Part shown: positions 10,986 through 20,199 of the stretch, piece after piece
How positions within the stretch are numbered: the stretch's first letter is position 1
Layout: each line of letters starts with the position of its first letter
DNA from: Topomyia yanbarensis
Lineage: Eukaryota > Arthropoda > Insecta > Diptera > Culicidae
Assembly: GCF_030247195.1 (NCBI RefSeq)
Contig: NC_080671.1
Span: 427,490,539 to 427,554,538, forward strand
DNA: 64,000 nt
Direction of reading: 5' to 3'
Translations under genes and position numbers: made by a program
The notes under the pieces: generated by a model
Seen by the model: the letters and a program-made list of their open reading frames with translations, nothing else
Database searches by the model: none
Told to the model about the DNA's origin: nothing

Positions 10986-11462
10986 ATGGCCTGTACCAAA
11001 CAGACCGCTCGTAAGTCCACCGGAGGAAAGGCTCCCCGCGAGCAGTTGGCAACAGCCCCCTGGCAACCCTATACTATCATATGGAGTTTGACAGCGACCG
11101 ACATATATGGGGCGTTATAGCTATAAAGCCCCAAACAAAGAATTATGTTCGGCACTATGCTCGATATTCAAGCATTCCACACGACGTTTTGTATCTTGTG
11201 GGATGATTTAATATCATATCATTCAGAAAATCGACATTTTGTAACTAAATACAGCGTCTAATCATTCGGTTCAAAATCAATGTTTTGCTTTCATGGCAGT
11301 GATGCTGGCTGTACAGAGACGTCGTCCTTGACAGGGAGCTGGTTGGCAACGAAGGCCGTGTAAAAGTGCCCCAGTCACGGTTGGCGTTAAGAAGCCTCAT
11401 CGCTACCGAACAGAAACTGTCGCCCTGCGAAAAATTCACAGCTATCAGAAATCGAGCGGGCC
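10986..11462 (+). pseudogene. Histone H3 pseudogene interrupted by a hAT-like element
   Basis: The ATG at 10986 begins [14 protein letters not shown] and continues KAPREQLAT. That is the H3 N-terminal tail with Arg2 to Cys and Lys18 to Glu. At 11053 the coding sequence stops at an inserted 289-bp element. It resumes at 11342, repeating the last eight bases, with LATKA, a nonsense codon and frame slips. In another frame it then gives [18 protein letters not shown] and SYQKS, matching H3 residues about 33-57. Homology ends near 11460, before the histone fold. The loss of Arg2 and Lys18, the stop and the insertion show it is dead. It lies 1 kb from H2B and H4 remnants, so it was part of a histone cluster. 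No TATA box is evident upstream. Confidence 0.9.
11053..11341. mobile_element. Non-autonomous hAT-like element inside the H3 pseudogene
   Basis: The element has 14-bp imperfect terminal inverted repeats, CAGCCCCCTGGCAA at the left and CAGCTCCCTGTCAA read inward from the right (12 of 14 match). It is flanked by a perfect 8-bp direct repeat GTTGGCAA (11045-11052 and 11342-11349). That octamer is H3 codon sequence, so the duplication is a true target-site duplication. Eight-base duplications and CAG termini fit the hAT superfamily. At 289 bp it has no transposase and would have moved with help from an autonomous relative. Confidence 0.8.
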
Positions 11463-12185
11463 TAAATTGTGACCCAAAATAAACCACAAACCAACAAGTT
11501 GTTTTCAGAACCAGCCAATTATAAAGTATTATTATTATACATGAAATTTTCCATTGCCTTACAACCTCCCTCCCCCTTTCCACCCGGCTTGAATAACTAT
11601 CAATCTTGATGATGCTGTGCGGTGGGGGCACTAATTTTGATTATAATGGAAAATTTAGGTTTGCGCGTTTTTTCCAAAAGTTTTTTAGCTGTGCTGTTTT
11701 CAAGGAAGTTGTAGTTGAATTCAAAATAAAATAGTTTATTTCTATTGTCAGAGATGGACCTTCCAACGAAAACTAGTCTGGCTCGCTTGGAATCGAATTG
11801 TACGGACCAACCACTGCTTTCACAAAATCTGTTATTTTCAGTAATTGAACATTCTACACAACTAGTCACAACTATTTCCAATCAGCGCAAAAATCGAAGG
11901 TTTTCATTCAGTACAATAGCAGATTTTCACTTTTAGAAAAACAGGCAACATTCTGGCCGAAATTTTTGAAACGGAGCACCTATATCGAATCGTTAGAAAA
12001 CGTTCGACTTTTGTAAATTGAATCATTACACTAACCTGTCTACAAATAACTTTTGATTTTGTGCCATTCTACGTGAAAGCGACGATATTGTTTACAAGTG
12101 GCTCACTTACCATCCAACGCTCTTGACAAGCCACTTTCTGCTGCTTGTAATAACAAAATTTCAATTTCATTCTTTGTCGATAAAT
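11463..12185. other. Spacer between H3 and H2B remnants
   Basis: No gene is seen. A short inverted repeat (AAATTTTCCATT near 11546 and AATGGAAAATTT near 11646) encloses a C-rich tract at 11560-11590. The rest is unassigned. No H2A or H1 coding sequence was recognised. Confidence 0.4.
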
Positions 12186-12189
12186 TGAT

Positions 12190-12205
12190 GGCCCTGAAAA
12201 GGGCC
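12190..12205 (-). terminator. Histone mRNA 3' stem-loop (H2B)
   Basis: The minus strand reads GGCCCTTTTCAGGGCC, a six-base stem with a four-base TTTC loop. It matches the replication-dependent histone 3' stem-loop consensus bound by SLBP. It sits 25 bp after the H2B stop codon, the right place for 3' end formation. It is intact although the gene is not. Confidence 0.9.
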
Positions 12206-12229
12206 TTTTGTTTGGGCAGTGTTCGAAAT

Positions 12230-12345
12230 TTACTTGGAGCTGGTGTATATGGTAACAGTTTTGGTGCCATAGAAGACGGCGTGCTTGGCCAACTCTTCTA
12301 ACAGCAGCAAACGGACGGCGGTTTGAATTTTGCGGGAGATTCTGC
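12230..12345 (-). pseudogene. Histone H2B pseudogene (C-terminal part only)
   Basis: The minus strand from about 12339 gives [21 protein letters not shown] and FYGTKTVT. This aligns with the H2B C-terminal helix region [30 protein letters not shown] one-base deletion then shifts the frame, so the original tail TSSK and TAA (12230-12232) are read out of phase. Everything before this segment, including the start codon and histone fold, is deleted. Sequence resembling a histone 5' leader is joined directly upstream. The intact stem-loop lies downstream. Pro and Gly in PGE have become Leu and Glu, so it has drifted. Confidence 0.85.
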
Positions 12346-12406
12346 AAACGAACTGCTGCATGCTGATGCTGGAAACGAACTGAGCGTGAGCAACAGCATG
12401 CTGAGT

Positions 12407-12413
12407 TTTTATA
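12407..12413 (-). promoter_or_regulatory. TATA box of the H2B remnant
   Basis: The minus strand reads GGTATAAAAACTC about 70 bp upstream of the surviving H2B coding sequence. This is a canonical TATAAAA and fits a histone promoter retained after deletion of most of the coding region. The leader after it (CAGTTCGTTTCCAGCATC) could hold the initiator. Confidence 0.6.
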
Positions 12414-12796
12414 CCTGACTACAGCACAATGTAAGCTCGTCCTTTTTTGTGTTGTCCTCAATATGTGTTCTTCGTAGCTCCACCCTTTCGTTGGTCGACC
12501 ACATATTTTTGATAAAGAACAAAATTGAAATTGTGTTTCCAATACGGAGATTATCGAACACTCAGGGTAAAGAGAGTAATGTAATACGGCACTTTGGCAA
12601 AATGTTTGAGAATTGAAACCTTTTTTGAATGCGCCTAGTAAAAATGTTTTCCACTTCACTCCAGTTTCTTTCTGACCATATTTGCAATTTGCGTACTGAA
12701 ATAAATCATAATTTAGTGTTTAACCCATATTGCTCTCCAGGGAGAAACAGTCCATGAAACAGAAAATGCAAACTTATTCTTTGGAATGATTCTGGT

Positions 12797-12812
12797 GGCC
12801 CTGAAAAGGGCC
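12797..12812 (-). terminator. Histone mRNA 3' stem-loop (H4)
   Basis: The minus strand reads GGCCCTTTTCAGGGCC, identical to the stem-loop at 12190-12205. It lies 33 bp after the H4 stop codon at 12845. Identity between the two 16-mers is expected because SLBP constrains them. Confidence 0.9.
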
Positions 12813-12844
12813 TTTTTATAATGATACAAGAGAGTTCTACCTTT

Positions 12845-13107
12845 TCAACTTCCAAATCCATACAAAGTGCGTCCCTGCCGCTTCAGAGTATAGACGACAT
12901 TCATTGCGGTTTTGCGTGTGGCGTGTTCAGTGTAGGTCACGGCATCTCGGGTGACATTTTCCTGCACACCCTCAGCATTCGTAGATTAAATCGGAGATGC
13001 ATTTTACACCACCACGACGAGCCAGACGCCGAATGGCAGATTTGGTGATTCCCTGGATTTTATCACGAAGAACCTTGCGATGACGCTTGGTACGGGAACG
13101 CAAACAT
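12845..13107 (-). pseudogene. Histone H4 pseudogene
   Basis: H4 forms the nucleosome core with H3. The minus strand carries [30 protein letters not shown] and CISDLIYE, then an out-of-frame gap removing about ten residues (the ETRGVLKVFLE region). It continues [41 protein letters not shown] and a TGA at 12847-12845. The N-terminal tail (residues about 2-15, the acetylated lysines) is missing. The only upstream ATG (13107) is in another frame. Substitutions include Asn to Lys in RDNIQG and Arg to Cys. It is dead, but order and strand fit a cluster member. Confidence 0.9.
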
Positions 13108-13183
13108 GATACCGCTCATTGGACGAGCATGTTGCTCGTGTGGTAAGCGAGCAACCACTGATACAAAACAAGCTCGCGTGACC

Positions 13184-13196
13184 TGTATATATAACA
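13184..13196 (-). promoter_or_regulatory. TATA-like box upstream of H4
   Basis: GTTATATATACAGG on the minus strand lies about 80 bp upstream of the H4 remnant's ATG. Position and sequence fit a histone TATA box. The sequence beyond is cut by the gap at 13258. Confidence 0.45.
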
Positions 13197-13257
13197 TTCC
13201 CGTATGTAATGAAACGCTTACATGCTCCTTTTTGACGACTCTGCGTGGAATATGCTG

Positions 13258-13757
13258 NNNNNNNNNNNNNNNNNNNNNNNNNNNNNNNNNNNNNNNNNNN
13301 NNNNNNNNNNNNNNNNNNNNNNNNNNNNNNNNNNNNNNNNNNNNNNNNNNNNNNNNNNNNNNNNNNNNNNNNNNNNNNNNNNNNNNNNNNNNNNNNNNNN
13401 NNNNNNNNNNNNNNNNNNNNNNNNNNNNNNNNNNNNNNNNNNNNNNNNNNNNNNNNNNNNNNNNNNNNNNNNNNNNNNNNNNNNNNNNNNNNNNNNNNNN
13501 NNNNNNNNNNNNNNNNNNNNNNNNNNNNNNNNNNNNNNNNNNNNNNNNNNNNNNNNNNNNNNNNNNNNNNNNNNNNNNNNNNNNNNNNNNNNNNNNNNNN
13601 NNNNNNNNNNNNNNNNNNNNNNNNNNNNNNNNNNNNNNNNNNNNNNNNNNNNNNNNNNNNNNNNNNNNNNNNNNNNNNNNNNNNNNNNNNNNNNNNNNNN
13701 NNNNNNNNNNNNNNNNNNNNNNNNNNNNNNNNNNNNNNNNNNNNNNNNNNNNNNNNN
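13258..13757. other. Assembly gap of exactly 500 N
   Basis: Five hundred consecutive N follow directly after the H4 promoter region. A round number usually means a scaffold gap of unknown true size. More histone cluster sequence could be hidden here. Any open frame crossing it is an artefact. Confidence 0.99.
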
Positions 13758-14660
13758 TTTGAGAAACACAAAAAAATCGAAATACCCTACACTAACTTCG
13801 AAAGCTTTAATTTCAAAAAGATACAAAATACTCCTAACTGAAAAATATTAGTTGTTAGTTTGGTAGAAAATATTCCCAGTTGGACGAACAATGGACGTAT
13901 GCGAGAAAAAGTTATGTGGAAGGAGTCTTAAAAACGAATTGCAGGAAAATTCATTGCGAATTTACACAGAAACCAAAAGAGATAGAAATAAGATATTGAA
14001 GAACGAATGATAAGGTTATCAGCCTAATTTGGTCCCCTCCTTATTTTGTACGCTTTTCAAACATTTGTCTCCCTTACTGCTGATTCCTCCAAATTCGTTT
14101 GTTTTGATGACGATAATTTCATTCTTTGGGTTGTTTTTAAGTCTTAAGACTTTTTTAAGTTCATCTTTAAGTTCTCCAAATTAATCACAATTGAGAAAAT
14201 GTCATCGTAAACGATTCATAATTTCACGATTGCCAAGAGGAATCGGGAGAAATTATGCATTTTTAATTTTCATTTGACAGTACAATTCAATTGTTTTTCA
14301 ATGATTGAATTGTGCATTTTATGTATTTGAAAAGGTTCGTTTGTAAATTTTTCAAACTGTTCAAAATATGTCGTAAAAATAATTATGCCAAATTATATTG
14401 GACACAGCTTATAGATTTTATTTCTTAATAATAGAATGTTTTATCATATTAGAATAAACAAATTGTAAAAAATCAAGTAACGAGAGGTCGAACACAGATT
14501 ATATTCGGATTTCTTTTCAAATCATTGTCAAGTCCATGTCAAATTAGTGCAATTTAATGTTTATTATGTTTCCCTATTGTAAGGTAATAATTTGCGTCGT
14601 TCTTAAATGGTAAAAGTCAAAGTTTTAATTCACTTTTTAATGCAGACTGCAAATTTTATC
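13758..14660. other. AT-rich stretch without recognised features
   Basis: No gene or repeat was identified. The sequence is very AT-rich with frequent stops in all frames. Confidence 0.5.
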
Positions 14661-14671
14661 AATTATTTTTT

Positions 14672-14815
14672 TAAGCGCGGTTGCGGTAATACCGCGCGGT
14701 AAAAGCTCATTTCCCGCACCGCATCCGCGAGAAAAGGTGTCTCCCCGCACCGCAGTTTTTGCGGTGCGGGTGCGGAGATACCGCGCGATTGCGGTAATTA
14801 CCGCAACCGCGACGA
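14672..14815. repeat. GC-rich quasi-palindrome
   Basis: An island built from GCGGT, ACCGC and GCACCGC words sits in AT-rich flanks. GCGGTTGCGGTAATACCGCG at the left faces GCGGTAATTACCGCAACCGC at the right. In the middle CCGCACCGCAGTTTTTGCGG forms its own hairpin. It therefore folds into a strong multi-stem structure. It is non-coding and may be the body of a miniature element. Confidence 0.6.
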
Positions 14816-15352
14816 ACCCTACACACAAGCGTATCGTTCAGCAATCAGCTGACTGACTTTTTACCACGTATTTCATTTGTTTTGAAAATCAACAAGGTAC
14901 AAATTTCCTAAACGAAGCGGATTTCCGTGAAGAGAATCTATTCCTCTGCATATGCTAATATACTTACATACAGTGATACAATTTCTAAGCAATCTGAGAT
15001 AAGACATTCAAGTTAGAAACGATTTCTTGCGCGCCAATGAACTGTTTTGATTTGGACAATGAAATAAAAAGAAGAAGCAGAAACGACCATTTTAGCTACC
15101 AGCTTGTGACTATATTCACGAAGTCCTTAAATAATTTTAAAGACCTCCAAAAATATGTGAAAACATTTTCGAATATGTCAATATTTCTGTTGGTTTCGTT
15201 GTTGTATCAAACTGCGACTCTAAAATGTTGAAAATGGAACTAATCAGTCAAGTGTTTTCTCATGCCACTTGGAGGGAAATAAACCCATAATCTGATTTCG
15301 TGTAAACTGTTTATTCAAAGGGCTTTACTTTGAATACCAGTTTGCATTCACT

Positions 15353-16310
15353 TTGTGTTTGGTTCAGTTGCAAACAGAATTAGTCTGCAAACTACAATTC
15401 AAGAGCATCACCAAATATCAACTATGCCTCTTCGTGGTATTGAGTCGTGTGTTGAGACCGAGAGAAATTGGTCAAAGACAATGTTATTTTAACACAACAG
15501 TAGTCGATTTTCAGCCAATTCTACTCCGTCCAATCTTGCATTATGTTGCTTATTTCGAAAATGCATATCGAGATAGATGAAGCGTGCATCGAAACTGCAT
15601 CCTCTTAGGATATTACATCCTATACGAGTCAGTCATGTTCAAAGCACAAAGTTTTCGCTGAAAATTAAACTTTCGCATAAACGTACAGAAACTTTGAATA
15701 TAACCCGCCTTGTGAAGAAAGGAAACGTTTCCACAACTTTGGTTCTAGAATCCACGACAAATCCACGTGAAATGCCTCGTGCATGTATACTTGCGAATAG
15801 TGCTATTGTTGCATGTCTTCTATCCGACCTCACAACTCGCGATATTTGTACTGTCACTGTCAATATGAATGTTGATAAAATAGACAGAAAATACATCTAT
15901 TGTTCACCATATTCGCCGCAATATGAATAAATCTTCTAATGATTTCAACTGATGCAAATGCCCACCTCATAATTTGGGACTGCTCAGAAACCATTTCGAG
16001 AGGCACCGAATTGATGGAATTATTAAGTAGCACGAATAATGCATACACAATGTATAAAATCGCCCAACGTTTGCACGATCTAGCAAGCAAGAGGTATTAG
16101 ATGTAACTCTATGCTTTGATGGTTTTATGCATGAGTTGGCAAACTGGTTCATACTCAACGAGATTGAATCGTCGTTACATCATCTTTGATCATTTAAACG
16201 TCTCGCTAGTTACCATTACATTTCGTAACCCCACATCTACGAACTAGGGCCTCTACGAAGAGAGCTTGGCGACTAGGTTTTAGAGGTATTTTCCGACGAT
16301 TGAATCTCCA
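15353..16310 (+). pseudogene. Non-LTR retrotransposon endonuclease domain, frameshifted
   Basis: An APE-type endonuclease nicks target DNA for these elements. The frame 15577-15930 contains LESTTNPREMPRACILANSA and VACLLSDLTTRDICTVTV, typical of mosquito RNase H-bearing elements. From 15960 two frames together give IIWDCSETISRGTELMELL (the strand with the WG/RGTEL motif) and EVLDVTLCFDGFMHELANW. Then RRYIIFDHLNVSLVTITFRNP follows, the SDHRYI.F motif with its catalytic part altered. Frame changes and stops occur at about 15930, 16100 and 16236. It leads directly into the open frame at 16319, so this is one element. Upstream of 15577 homology is weak. The same family is present inverted at 58.2-58.6 kb. 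Confidence 0.75.
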
Positions 16311-16318
16311 AGTGATAA

Positions 16319-17204
16319 GTGGTCCTGGATAAAACAAACTCATTCATAGTAGCAGCATACCAAGAGGCTTGTCCGCTTCGAATTATGCGTACTTCCAGAG
16401 GAATCTCTTGGTGGAATAGCGAATTTGTTCGACTCAAAAAGTTATGTAGAAGAGCTTGGAATCGCAGACGCAGGGACGGGTCGGAGGCATTTAAGTTGGC
16501 TCGCAAAGCATACATAAATGCTCATCGATCCTCTGAGCGAAGTGGTTGGAAAAGCCTCGGCACAAATGTGTCAAGTCTCAAAGAGACTAGCAGATTAAAT
16601 AAGTTGCTTTCGAAATCGAAAGACTTTCAGGTCAGTTCGATTAGAACTGCTAATAGTGAATATTCGTGTGTCGAAGATGCAGTACTCAATTGTATTTTTA
16701 TGATATCTACCTTCTATGGGTACACGGTCATTCCGGTATTGCTGGAAGTGAATGGGCAAACGAATTGGCTTGAGCGGGCGCAGCGACCGACTAACGAACC
16801 AGTTTTACCACTTTCGGTAAGTTGTATAAAGCACAAGAATCGCTCTTGGGTGCATCCGAACATGCCAACCATTGACGTAGCTTGCAAACTTGGGTGCAAA
16901 CAACGACTTTTCTGCCGGATGTCTGAGCGAAAATGTCAAATAATTTGCTGCATTTTTCCTAGCATAATTGCAGTATTATAGTCAGGGCACTGGACATTGC
17001 AAGCTCAATTATCACATGGCTACTCAGCGTGCTGAGCATTATTCGTGTGATCTTTGTGAATTGGATTACATAGCTTCATATCATTTGATATGTAACTGCC
17101 CTGCAGCAATGAAATTGCATATCCGGATTTTTGGTTTTACATACGTAGATGAACCTATGTATAGAGAGCTAAAACTCGTGGATATGCTATTGTTCCTAAC
17201 CTAG
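16319..17204 (+). pseudogene. Same non-LTR element: linker, internally deleted RT, RNase H tail and C-terminal Cys motif
   Basis: The frame from 16319 reads AYQEACPLRIMRTSRGISWW, NSEFVRLKKLCRRAWNRRRR and TSRLNKLLSKS, the segment between endonuclease and RT. At about 16690 the RT palm is skipped. The next sequence, one frame over (16706-16770), is WVHGHSGIAGSEWANELA, the last RNase H motif. Its His is present and its final Asp is replaced by Asn. From 16968 to 17204 comes TGHCKLNYHMATQRAEHYSC then CDLCELDYIASYHLICNCP, the C-terminal zinc-like motif, ending LKLVDMLLFLT and TAG. About 300 residues are deleted. This is an RNase H-bearing R1/LOA/I-type element, exact clade uncertain. It is inactive. 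Confidence 0.8.
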
Positions 17205-17480
17205 TGTGGTAAAGAGCTATAGTTCAAGCTATATTTGAATGACAATATCTTTTCGGGGGCGTTGTCGAACTGTTATCGCAATATCCCCTTGGGGGTGTTG
17301 ATATATCCGCTTACTGTTTGAATAAAAATTCTAAATCCCTCCGCGAGTTTTATTTGTGCCATTGTTGCACCTGTAGATCGTTCAGCATCCTTCCGGGGGT
17401 GCCGAATGCTCTGTTTTAATTGTTTTGTGTCGTTATTTTTTTTACCACTTCCCCAATCCTTCCCATCAGGGAAATGATGA
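17205..17480 (+). other. Probable 3' untranslated region of the non-LTR element
   Basis: The stretch follows the stop at 17204 and holds ATCTTTTCGGGGGCGTTGTC, ATCCCCTTGGGGGTGTTGAT and ATCCTTCCGGGGGTGCCGAA, three similar G5 phrases. These may be diverged 3' UTR sub-repeats. The 3' end of the element is not clear, as there is no clean poly-A or tail repeat. Confidence 0.4.
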
Positions 17481-17814
17481 AAAAGCAGATCATGGCAGGG
17501 CACATGGCAGTTTTTAATGTTGGCGAGATCGCGGGCATAAATATGTGTGGATGATTACAATTGCATGCTCGTGTTTGCGGCCAGGTTTGTGTTATCACGA
17601 AGGCCACGAGCGTTTGTACGTTTGAAATCATTCCCCACAAAAAGTTTCATGTTTACTTAATAGATTTATGTTTGACATATGGATATTAATATATCAAAAT
17701 GTTCGTGCAGGCGTAGAGAGACGCAATATTGTATGTAAGTTACAAAATAATAGTGTGTGATAGGCACAATTAAAAAAAAATCTGCAAATAGTTTTTAATT
17801 TTATTACAAAGACC

Positions 17815-18375
17815 TATACTTTTTATACACGAATCGATTGTAATTAATGGCGCCTATAGTTTTTGACAGAGCATTTTTTATATTTTCTCAAAAAATGGAC
17901 AAAAATACGTAGAAGTGCGGAAATTTCATTTCGTTGGTAAATAACGTCGAATTCAAAAGGATGTCTTATAGTTCCTTATACACCAATCGATTGTAATTGG
18001 TTTTGGCTACTATTTGTTGAAAAACAATTTTATATTTTCTCTAAAGTAGACAAAAATATTTCATTTTGGTGCCACTTTTTGTATTTTCTCAAAAAATAGA
18101 CAAAAATATGTAGACATATGGATATTTCGTTTAATTGGCAAATAATGTCGAATTAAAAAGGATGACATATTCTTTCTTATACACCAATCGATTGTAATTA
18201 ATTTCAACTACAAATTATGAAGGACAATTGATATTATTTTATCAAAACATAGATAGAAGTAAGTAGAAGCACGAAAATTTGATTTAGTTGGCAAATAACT
18301 TTGAATAGAAAGGGATGACTTATATTTCATTATACACCAACCGATTTTAATTAATAGCGGCAACAATTTCTGAAA
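17815..18375 (+). repeat. Short tandem array, ~153-bp unit, about 3.5 copies
   Basis: The phrase TATACACCAATCGATTGTAATT recurs (written here with its variants) at about 17826, 17978, 18178 and 18332. Between copies lie AAAATAGACAAAAATATGTAG, ATTTCGTTTAATTGGCAAAT and AATAAAAAGGATGACATAT. Spacing is 153, 200 and 153 bp. The long middle unit contains an internal partial duplication of the TTTTCTC.AAA.TAGACAAAAATAT block. It is non-coding and satellite-like. Confidence 0.75.
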
Positions 18376-18379
18376 AACC

Positions 18380-19870
18380 TTGGCTAAACATCCAGGACAC
18401 GATGTAAGTGCCATTGTCCCATCCCAATATGTTAGGACCAAAGGAGTGACGTTAACCTTTTTAGCCACGCCACTCCTAATGATTAACCTAACACCTTTAA
18501 ATTGAAAGGTCGGTACGGTTGTCCACGTTTCTTCCTTATTCAAGGTTCAAAACGATTCGTTGGTTAAATTCTTCTTTAAATGAATAATTTGATTGCCGTT
18601 GATTTGAATCATTTTCTACCTAATTTCGCTGCAAAGCTATCCTGGCCGCTTTAACAATTGTGTCACATACCATTTGTGCCATAAACATTAATATTCACAA
18701 GAAAAATTGTAGGCGATGTTACAGGATTCCTACATCTGTTGGCAGTGTATGTGAAGACTAGACTAGACTAGATAATACCTTGTTGTTTCCAAAACATTTA
18801 CTGACCGAACTATGTCCTTTGCGCGTGTTCCGGCGTGTAATGAGACAATGGCTGAGCGATTGTTCTTCTGTGTCGACATCTATACGACTAATCAACACTG
18901 TTTATTTACATCTACCACCTGACAGAAAGAGCTATTCAGTGAGTTACCAAATATGCCTGAATCATAATCCGCAAACATGGGAAATTGCTATACGGAACTT
19001 ACTGCAAAATTCATCACGTGTAATAACAAATGATACCATAACATTGCGATATTTACTTGTGTAAGCGAAAGTCAAATTCGAGTGCCCCAATGTTTGCCAA
19101 ACCATTTGAACCAATTCCAATCGACGTTACTCCAATCAACGATTTCAAATAGAATGTTAATAGGAATAATGCGAAAATGAGCCCAACACACTCGCGGAAT
19201 TGACAACAACACTCCAAAGCAATGCCCTCCGTTCGGCCCTTAATTAACACAAATGACGACCATACCTTAGGGGGGCGGGGGAGGCAGGAAGCCGTGTGTG
19301 TCTTTTTCATTCCGGGATCCATAGTGCCTCCGTACCGCAAATTCCGACCGGCAAGTGGTGTGTAAGTTCTCACATTTCAGTTTCAATTACCCGGCGCTTT
19401 CCCATGACTATATTATTCAAATGATGACTACAGTTAGGTATGCTGCCGCCCTGCAGCTCACTTTCTTCAGTCACCGGAACGACGGATGGTTGACTGGGGC
19501 CGGTGGTTGGCTGTAGCAAAGACAATCACGTAAGGACAGTCGGTGGCTTCTCATTATAATAATAATGCTCCACGCCACAGATTGCAACGAGACACGTCCT
19601 CACATAATCTGTCGATAATTCGTTTCACTTTCCATTTTTCCTCACTGTGGTGGGCTGTTGTCATGTTCAGAGAGTCTCTTCGGTGCTGTTTATTTTCTTT
19701 TTTTCCCTCAGGTGCAAGCGTGGTAATGCGTGGAAAATAATTATGGAATTGGACTTTTCGATTGAAACCGACAGACAAGCACCACCGTAGGAGACACTTT
19801 GACAGATCTAATCCGACCTGGACTGGACGCGGTCAACGATTCCAAGCTCAGCTCAGCCGATGAAAGTGAG
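18380..19870. other. Unassigned stretch
   Basis: I recognise nothing here. The minus-strand frame 18208-18543 and short frames near 19053-19778 have no known motif. A purine/G-rich patch lies at 19265-19290. This could be host intergenic or intronic DNA, since no repeat hallmark is evident. Confidence 0.4.
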
Positions 19871-19892
19871 TGGAGTTAAAGACAATCCGTCA

Positions 19893-20100
19893 CTTTCGAT
19901 TTGATATGCCATGTAACGGGTATGTCCGCAGCTAGCTGGATTTTGCTCTCAACACGTGCCGGCATAATCCAATAATAACCGTCAGGCGCGTCCAGTTCGT
20001 TATGATTTATGCGCAACGGCAACCGTAACTTGCTGGGACACTTCTCTACTTCAGCACCTTGGAACATGATTTCCTGTTGAGTTATTATTAGATGGAGATA
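19893..20100 (-). CDS. Possible host exon, unrecognised
   Basis: The minus strand reads TAATAATAACTCAACAG then an open frame. It begins near EIMFQGAEVEKCPSKLRLPL, contains INHNELDAPDGYYWIMPARV and DIPVTWHIKSKVTDCL, and ends with TAA at about 19893. The AG preceded by a weak pyrimidine tract could be a splice acceptor. The balanced amino-acid usage is more protein-like than other frames nearby. The tail vaguely recalls the ML (MD-2/NPC2) lipid-binding fold, with a Cys-Pro then aromatic-Pro strand pattern, but this is a weak resemblance. No partner exon was found. It may be chance. Confidence 0.2.
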
Positions 20101-20199
20101 CATAAATTGAAAATTAATATCATTAACTGATCCCAGTAAAAACTGGATCTGGTCGCAGCAGGCGGGAAACATAACAGGAATCTGCGATGCTGGTCCACG

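Noticed and set aside
12069..12659. A 196-codon minus-strand frame spanning the H2B remnant
   Set aside because: It is out of phase with the H2B codons and crosses the promoter, leader and 3' stem-loop. It is incidental.
13004..13851. Several 200-codon open frames between 13.0 and 13.9 kb
   Set aside because: They exist only because 500 N are read as open. Outside the gap they contribute a few dozen residues with no motif, and on the minus strand they overlap the H4 pseudogene.
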